Positions 61,463 to 64,000 of a DNA stretch of 64,000 nucleotides are shown here, in pieces; within the stretch, counting starts at the first letter, position 1; each line of letters starts with the position of its first letter. Source of the DNA: Paramicrobacterium chengjingii (lineage in GTDB: Bacteria; Actinomycetota; Actinomycetes; Actinomycetales; Microbacteriaceae); contig NZ_CP061169.1 in the NCBI RefSeq assembly GCF_011751765.2, positions 3,224,001 through 3,288,000 of the forward strand. Direction: 5' to 3'. The translations under genes and the position numbers were made by a program. Below the pieces are notes generated by a model. That model worked only from the letters and a program-made list of their open reading frames with translations. It was not told the DNA's origin and searched no databases.

Positions 61463-62434
61463 TCACTGCAACTCGGTCGTCGCCTTTGCCCAAGCAACCG
61501 CCACGAGACGGCCGTCCTGGTCCTTCGCCCACAGTTCGGTGAGGGTTGTCGTTCTGTCCCCTTCACTCGACTCCTGCCCAGCAATCTTCCCCGTCACAGT
61601 GATCGTCGAATCGGGGTAGACCGGAGCGAGAAACTTTGTCTTAATGTAGCCACTCGTAAACCAGTCCGCACCGAAGAACTCTGTGCAGAGCTCAGAAAAG
61701 TAGCCCGCCGTCTGCAAGCCTTGGGCAATTGTGCTGTCGAGCCCATGGCTTTTCGCGAGTTCCAAATCGTTGTGGAAGTTGTGCTCGTGCTCGCCCACGA
61801 AAGAATACACAGAAATCTGATCCTGAGTGAGCGTCTTCGACAGACGGGGCAGCGGCGCACCGACGTCGAGCCTGGCTGCCGGCTTCGACACGACGGAGGC
61901 GCTGGATGCCTCAGGAACGATCCGATCAGCGGACGGTTCTGCGCTCGACCGACCAACGACGTCGCCGGGATGCACCTCCATCACCTCTGCTCCTCTGTGG
62001 GAGATGAGGAGTTTTCCACTGCTGTCGCGTGCCTCGGCTTCCATCACGATCACGCCGCCACCGCGGCGCACGTACTTGTCGACATAGCGACCGGTGATTG
62101 TCACTGTCTCGCCGACGGGAACGGGCGCGTGAAATGTCAATTCCTCCTCAGTGTGCAAAGCCGAGCCAACGCGCTCGTAGACGGTGCAGTAGATCGTGAG
62201 CAAGTCGTTTGCCAGAAGAGAAGCGTGTGCAACGGGGCCGCCGAAGGGCGAGCGGTCGAAGTGCCACGATCGATAGTCATCCATGCAGAACGCATAGCGT
62301 TTGATGAGCCCATCCGTCACATCAACCGTGATCGGCCCTAGTTCCTCCGGAGTCTCAACTCCAGCGAATGTCTGCGGTTTCGTGCCTGAATCTCTGGTGA
62401 GATAAGTCTTCTCGTCCACGTTGATATTCGACAT
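61463..62434 (-). CDS. MaoC-type double-hotdog hydratase (mesaconyl/itaconyl-CoA hydratase-like)
   Basis: 323 residues with two hotdog halves. The first (about 1-160) has DDYRSWHFDRSPFGGPVAHASLLANDLL and HTEEELTFHAPVPVGETVTITGRYVD; the second (about 195-323) carries the hydratase motif FVGEHEHNFHNDLELAKSHGLDSTIAQGLQTAGYFSEL, in which Asp/Asn-x4-His placement is MaoC-like. Shares one base with the CoA-transferase stop, and the pair resembles transferase/hydratase pairs for mesaconate or itaconate. Substrate is inference. Confidence 0.82.
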   Translation of the reverse strand: MSNINVDEKTYLTRDSGTKPQTFAGVETPEELGPITVDVTDGLIKRYAFCMDDYRSWHFDRSPFGGPVAHASLLANDLLTIYCTVYERVGSALHTEEELTFHAPVPVGETVTITGRYVDKYVRRGGGVIVMEAEARDSSGKLLISHRGAEVMEVHPGDVVGRSSAEPSADRIVPEASSASVVSKPAARLDVGAPLPRLSKTLTQDQISVYSFVGEHEHNFHNDLELAKSHGLDSTIAQGLQTAGYFSELCTEFFGADWFTSGYIKTKFLAPVYPDSTITVTGKIAGQESSEGDRTTTLTELWAKDQDGRLVAVAWAKATTELQ

Positions 62435-63660
62435 CAGATGACGCCCTTCTTGTGTAGTGATTCGATTCGTTCGGATGGAATGCCGAGAATGTCGGCGAAG
62501 ACAGACTGGTTGTGCTCCCCTGCCTGCGGCGGCGCCCAGCGGAATTGCACGGGTGACTTCGAGAGTTTCACCGGATTGCCATAGAGCACCAACTCGTCAC
62601 CCTCAGTGTCGACGGTCTTGATGAGCATGTCGCGCTCCCATACCTGCGGGTTGCTGACCGCGGTGGGAACATCAGCGACGACTGCACACGGGATGCCGAC
62701 GCGAGCGAAAACCTCCTCGACCTCCGCCCCGGTTCGTGTAGACGTCCACTCTGTGACCAGCGCTTCAGTTGCCGTCTGGTTTGTCATGCGAGCACCCACA
62801 GTATTGAAGCGCGAATCACTGACCAGTTCCGGTCGCTCAAGGATTTCTATGCACAAACGCGCCCAGAAAGCCTGCGTCCCCGCGTGAAGATACACGTATC
62901 CATCTGTTGTCGCGAAGATATTCGCCGGCGAATTGTAGTCGTCCCGATTGCCGTTATTCGGTGGCAGTTCCCCTGTGACCAGGTAACCGGGCAAGGAGGT
63001 TCCCATCGCAGCCATGAGTGCGTCGAACACGGCAAGGTCGACAACCTGCCCCTCGCCCGTCTTCTCACGATGGTGAAGCGCGGCGAGCGCTCCTACCGTC
63101 GCGTACGCCCCGGCAAGCGAGTCCGCGGGGAAGATCTTGGTCAAGATCGGCACCAGGTCAGGCTGCGCATTGATGTTCATCAATCCGGAGGATGCCTGGG
63201 CAATGCAGTCGAACAGAACTTTGTCGCTCAGCGGACCGTTCTTTCCGAAGCCGGAAATTGAAACGACGATGATGTCCTCGTTGACCCTCCGCAGTTCCTC
63301 GAGACCAAGCCCCATCTTGTCGAGCGTCCCCGGGCGAAAATTCTCGACAATGATGTCAGCCCACTCGGCGAGTTGAAGCAGGATCTCTTGGCCCTCGACA
63401 CTGCGCGTATCAATGGTTACTGCGCGCTTATTGCGGTTGAAGAGTGCCGTGTAGAGACTCTTCTCTTTGTACTGAGGCTCGTTTCTGCGCGTGTCTTCAC
63501 CGCCTAGACGCTCGACCTTGATCACGTCTGCCCCGAGATCACCGAGATTCTGTGCACACTGAGGACCAGCGATGAATCGCGACAGGTCGAGCACCCGCAC
63601 GCCAGTCAATGCACCCTCTCGGGTCGAATCCCACGATGCCGGCGTCATACCGGACAACAT
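62434..63660 (-). CDS. CaiB/BaiF-family CoA-transferase
   Basis: 408 residues from the ATG at 63660 (AGGAG about 11 bases upstream); a TTG at 63687 has no site. GVRVLDLSRFIAGPQCAQNLGDLGADVIKVERLGGEDTRR is the class III signature; VDLAVFDALMAAMGTSLPGYLV and the C-terminal VQFRWAPPQAGEHNQSVFADILG fit the family. Second CoA-transferase in the window; this one is paired with a MaoC hydratase rather than a lyase. Confidence 0.88.
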   Translation of the reverse strand: MLSGMTPASWDSTREGALTGVRVLDLSRFIAGPQCAQNLGDLGADVIKVERLGGEDTRRNEPQYKEKSLYTALFNRNKRAVTIDTRSVEGQEILLQLAEWADIIVENFRPGTLDKMGLGLEELRRVNEDIIVVSISGFGKNGPLSDKVLFDCIAQASSGLMNINAQPDLVPILTKIFPADSLAGAYATVGALAALHHREKTGEGQVVDLAVFDALMAAMGTSLPGYLVTGELPPNNGNRDDYNSPANIFATTDGYVYLHAGTQAFWARLCIEILERPELVSDSRFNTVGARMTNQTATEALVTEWTSTRTGAEVEEVFARVGIPCAVVADVPTAVSNPQVWERDMLIKTVDTEGDELVLYGNPVKLSKSPVQFRWAPPQAGEHNQSVFADILGIPSERIESLHKKGVI

Positions 63661-63752
63661 TTCGTTAAGCACTCCTACTGTCTCCAATCATGAAAGAAGG
63701 TTCGTTTATGTGTCGCATCGAACCGGGCGAAACGGTCCGCAGTCGCGTCTGA

Positions 63753-64000
63753 CTAATCGATGCCGATGTAGACGGATTTTGTCCAGGTAAAGAAATCGAC
63801 TGCATGTGCGCCCTGCTCTCTATAGGTGTTCGTCGAAGAGTTCTTGACGCCGCCAAACGGCACGTTCAAATCGACACCGCCCGTTGGACGATTGACTTTG
63901 ACGACGCCGGCTTGAATGGAGTTCGCAAAACGGTGAATCGCCCGGGCATTGTTCGTGACGAGCCCGGCCGAGAGGCCGTACTGCGAATCGTTGGCAATCT
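63753..64000 (-). CDS. Aldehyde dehydrogenase, C-terminal part
   Basis: 82 codons before the window edge: NDSQYGLSAGLVTNN near the start, VVKVNRPTGGVDLNVPFGGVKNSS, then HAVDFFTWTKSVYIGID and a stop. The P-F-G-G-x-K-x-S motif and the W-T-x-x-K-x-V-Y ending are typical of the ALDH superfamily, close to 2,5-dioxovalerate / succinate semialdehyde enzymes. Same strand as the CoA-transferase and 92 bases upstream of it, so probably the same transcript. Confidence 0.88.
   Translation of the reverse strand, partial: IANDSQYGLSAGLVTNNARAIHRFANSIQAGVVKVNRPTGGVDLNVPFGGVKNSSTNTYREQGAHAVDFFTWTKSVYIGID

Noticed and set aside
1..64000. CRISPR arrays, tRNA/rRNA genes, insertion sequences, attachment sites
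   Set aside because: Looked for regular direct repeats, tRNA-like T-loops and transposase motifs while reading; found none.

Overview
The window is high-GC DNA in which nearly every gene belongs to a small, separately regulated operon for taking up and breaking down one carbon source. Short ATGA start/stop overlaps, AGGAG-type ribosome sites, GTG and TTG starts, frequent GGATGC words and the gene families point to an actinobacterium, most likely a Microbacteriaceae member (Microbacterium or relatives). The family placement is inference. I see no rRNA, tRNA, CRISPR array, insertion sequence or phage gene. There are nine complete regulators (LacI x2, SorC, IclR, GntR, DeoR x2 and others) plus a truncated GntR at the left edge, and most sit beside a recognisable operator.

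Layout. (1) 1-6063: ribose-type operon (kinase, permease, binding protein, ATPase, mutarotase, DeoC-like aldolase) read leftwards, with a GntR gene after the terminator. (2) 6205-7422: orphan membrane protein with a winged-helix segment. (3) 7512-11343: MHS-type permease divergent from two unknown genes and a LacI regulator. (4) 11392-21101: a SorC regulon with secreted glycerophosphodiesterase, AfuABC-like importer, Tyr-phosphatase-fold enzyme, mannitol dehydrogenase and fructokinase. A matching operator lies in front of both transcription units. (5) 21204-28909: tripartite tricarboxylate transporter with an RraA-type aldolase, IclR, dehydrogenase, CoA-transferase and citryl-CoA-lyase-like protein. 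(6) 28985-43108: two leftward operons that look like one LacI regulon. One holds a Gsi/Dpp-type peptide importer and a gamma-glutamyltransferase homologue. The other holds a fructosamine deglycase, a fructosamine kinase and the two HyuA/HyuB (5-oxoprolinase/hydantoinase) subunits. (7) 43304-49871: a second fructosamine operon with the gene order of Bacillus frlBONMD-frlR plus a HAD phosphatase. (8) 50005-56625: acid-sugar cluster (lactonase, ACS-family permease, SAF-domain dehydrogenase, divergent 3-oxo-tetronate kinase and decarboxylase, DeoR). (9) 56662-64000: FAD/Fe-S 2-hydroxyacid dehydrogenase, cyclase-family hydrolase, DeoR, MaoC-type hydratase, CoA-transferase and the C-terminus of an aldehyde dehydrogenase.

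The two most original systems are (4) and (6). In (4) the parts fit a pathway from an external phosphodiester of a polyol, for example mannitol-phosphate polymer, through polyol phosphate, polyol and fructose to fructose 6-phosphate. In (6) fructosamine enzymes are co-transcribed with a lactam-opening ATPase, which fits catabolism of a glycated glutamine or 5-oxoproline compound of the santhopine/chrysopine type. Both are inferences from gene content and from operators read directly in the sequence.
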